Assembly (NCBI GenBank): GCA_031278595.1
Contig: JAITKE010000034.1
Location: 1 to 5,638 of the forward strand
Direction: 5' to 3'
Origin: Puniceicoccales bacterium
GTDB lineage: Bacteria; Verrucomicrobiota; Verrucomicrobiia; Opitutales; JAIRLG01
Length of the DNA stretch: 5,638 nt
The notes beneath the pieces were generated by a model, which was not told the origin of the DNA, searched no databases, and saw only the letters and a program-made list of their open reading frames with translations. Position numbers and translations under genes: made by a program. Below, one piece after another: positions 5,494 to 5,638 of the stretch. The stretch's first letter is position 1; each line of letters opens with the position of its first letter.

Positions 5494-5499
5494 CCTCCT
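5494..5499 (-). promoter_or_regulatory. Shine-Dalgarno site of the FabF-like synthase gene
   Basis: AGGAGG on the minus strand, ending 10 nt before the ATG at 5483. It is the strongest ribosome site in the window and decides between that ATG and an in-frame GTG at 5492, which would leave only a single base of spacing. Confidence 0.7.
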
Positions 5500-5575
5500 A
5501 GATGGAGAAAAATTTCCCCCGAGACAAAGGGAAAATGATGAAGAACCGAAGCGGAAGTTCTCCAGGGAAGAAGTA

Positions 5576-5638
5576 CGGCTTCGCCGCCTTGGCGAGGGAA
5601 GGGAAAGGAAGGCCTTCCTTTCCCTTCCCTCGCCAAGG
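5576..5638. repeat. Adjacent hairpins at window end, probable partial cruciform element
   Basis: A small hairpin (CGGC TTC GCCG, 5576-5586) directly abuts a perfect palindrome of two 26-bp arms with no loop (5587-5612/5613-5638, centre GGCC). The abutting arms resemble the other elements here, though the outer-stem sequence is not the same as theirs. The window stops exactly where the palindrome ends, so the outer stem and any third arm cannot be seen. It lies about 90 bp upstream of fabF. A fold-back assembly artefact at a contig end cannot be excluded. Confidence 0.65.

Noticed and set aside
5500..5575. Sigma-70 promoter for fabF
   Set aside because: No pair of -35 and -10 boxes with acceptable spacing was found on the minus strand.
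1..5638. CRISPR array, insertion sequence or transposase gene
   Set aside because: There are no regularly spaced direct repeats and no DDE, HUH or serine recombinase-like frame in the window.

Overview
This window is a stretch of high-GC bacterial chromosome (roughly 60-65% G+C by eye). All four intact protein genes lie on the minus strand, so transcription runs from high to low coordinates. In order they are a FabF-like beta-ketoacyl-ACP synthase (5483-4257), accB for the biotin carboxyl carrier protein (3817-3320), accC for biotin carboxylase (3309-1960) and der/engA for the tandem-domain ribosome-assembly GTPase (1564-137). AccB and AccC are two parts of acetyl-CoA carboxylase, which supplies malonyl groups. 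The synthase consumes malonyl-ACP, so the first three genes form a fatty-acid elongation block, with a housekeeping GTPase downstream. The taxon cannot be fixed from the sequence alone. A high-GC Gram-negative, perhaps of the PVC/Verrucomicrobiota type, is a guess.

The unusual content lies between the genes. Four intergenic regions carry GC-rich multi-hairpin repeat elements. The element at 1681-1783 folds on paper into a cruciform with no unpaired junction bases: a 14-bp outer stem encloses three abutting hairpins. The element at 3949-4222 repeats this plan at two nested levels. A 14-bp outer stem encloses three arms, and one of those arms is itself a copy of the 1681-1783 design, in opposite orientation. 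Two of its hairpin loops hold textbook G-quadruplex motifs on opposite strands. The window starts inside a third element (1-93, right part only) and ends inside a fourth (5576-5638). The two larger-type elements sit 34-43 bp after the stop codons of fabF and der, facing the same way.

The accC-der junction is scarred. A segment covering the last codons of accC, the spacer and the first codons of der is present twice, 114 bp apart. It leaves a 31-codon der 5' remnant (1846-1941) with a recognisable P-loop. The compact element at 1681-1783 and a purine-rich leader then separate this scar from the real der, whose present start codon and first dozen or so residues appear to be new sequence. No RNA gene, CRISPR array, transposase or plus-strand gene was found.
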